Positions 63,450 to 64,000 of a stretch of 64,000 nt of DNA are shown in pieces. The stretch is from Dermacentor variabilis (Eukaryota; Arthropoda; Arachnida; Ixodida; Ixodidae), in NCBI RefSeq assembly GCF_050947875.1, contig NC_134570.1, positions 204,703,250-204,767,249 of the forward strand, given 5' to 3'. The translations under genes and the position numbers were made by a program. The notes below the pieces were generated by a model. The model was not told the origin of the DNA. It worked only from the letters and a program-made list of their open reading frames with translations, and did not search any database. Each line of letters starts with the position of its first letter. The stretch's first letter is position 1.

Positions 63450-63750
63450 CGGTGTCGTCGCGAGTGCCTTCTTTCGCAACGGAGTGGGCGATGTGAGAGT
63501 CGGGGTCGGGCACGTAAAAGGGGGCAGCTGGCACATGCCGCCGTGCGAATCATCCACGCTAAGGGCGTTGTTGAAGGTAGGAACGTGTTCTCATCGAGAA
63601 CGAGACGTACTGTTCATTTACAATATCTACATGAAGGGTGGAGAACGTTACACCTCATCAGTCTGGCATGACTGAAGCACACCGAGGAGCCGAAAACGTC
63701 TGCTTAAACCCACTCTGTCCTCCCTATATCCCTAGCCCAGTGAATTAACC

Positions 63751-64000
63751 GATGGATGGATGGATGGATGGATGGATGGATGAAAGGTAGGAGCGTCCCC
63801 TTTGAAACGGGGTGATGGCAGTTGCCACCGTGCTCGGCTTTTTATTTTTGTTTAACTGTGTTGCAAGTTATTAAAATTTGCCATTTTCTTTAAATACTTC
63901 TTCCTACACTTTTAACCTTATGTCACCTCTCTGCTTTTGAACCACCAATCCTACAATCGCTTTTTGCTAATTTCCACCGCATATTTATTTACATGACTAT
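63751..64000 (-). mobile_element. LINE-A 3' end, antisense, running off the window
   Basis: (GATG)n at 63751-63783 is the inverted (TCCA/ATCC)n tail. Read on the minus strand the UTR has 'ggtggcaactgccatcaccc' and 'gtttcaaaggggacgctcc', matching LINE-A at 8740-8777. The body continues beyond 64000. Confidence 0.8.

Overview
This window looks like nuclear DNA from an arthropod, most likely a hard tick. Introns, THAP-domain transposases, tRNA-headed SINEs, several LINE clades and Ty3/gypsy elements all point to an animal. The particular LINE with a (TCCA)n tail and the SINE head and body look tick-like to me from memory, without a database check. I see no bacterial features, no rRNA and no convincing functional tRNA gene. 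Most of the window is transposable elements, many nested, plus one broken host-like gene.

0-9 kb: a 19-bp degenerate satellite (about 262-3810), then a decayed LINE (LINE-A, 3.8-8.8 kb) with an SGNH-hydrolase-like ORF1, endonuclease, reverse transcriptase and (TCCA)n tail. 9-12.1 kb: a P-element-like THAP transposase pseudogene with introns. 12.37-12.71 kb: an antisense LINE-A copy with an internal deletion.

12.9-21.7 kb: a multi-exon plus-strand gene ending in a DUF4806-type domain. Its middle holds six stop-free micro-exons in two alternating types, all in the same splice phase. Its DUF4806 exon carries a TAG stop and a 3.08-kb Kolobok-type transposon flanked by TTAA, so this copy is probably a pseudogene. 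A MITE, a SINE and another DNA-transposon fragment sit in its introns.

21.8-24.9 kb: a foldback element, GGACATCC-rich repeats, a second block of the 19-bp satellite and a 26-bp satellite. 24.9-33.2 kb: three damaged Ty3/gypsy elements placed end to end.

33.3-50.3 kb is a clear nest. An I-clade LINE can be reassembled in frame after removing three insertions with 12-bp target-site duplications (TSDs): LINE-B (34334-47066, antisense), a 1.03-kb SINE-like composite (47115-48144) and a SINE (49525-49763). LINE-B itself carries a young, almost intact Ty3/gypsy element (38915-45695). That element has one 1492-codon gag-pol ORF in which integrase lies upstream of reverse transcriptase (Gmr1-like order), and its second integrase catalytic Asp is replaced by Asn. 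LINE-B begins with a piece of RNase H from another LINE.

50.3-64 kb: two opposed halves of a CR1/L2-like LINE, a decayed hAT transposase, a GC-rich stretch (57.2-59.4 kb) that may be a promoter, a large foldback element with a SINE inside, a low-copy tandem repeat, a 5'-truncated LINE end with a 10-bp TSD, and the antisense 3' end of a second LINE-A copy at the window edge.
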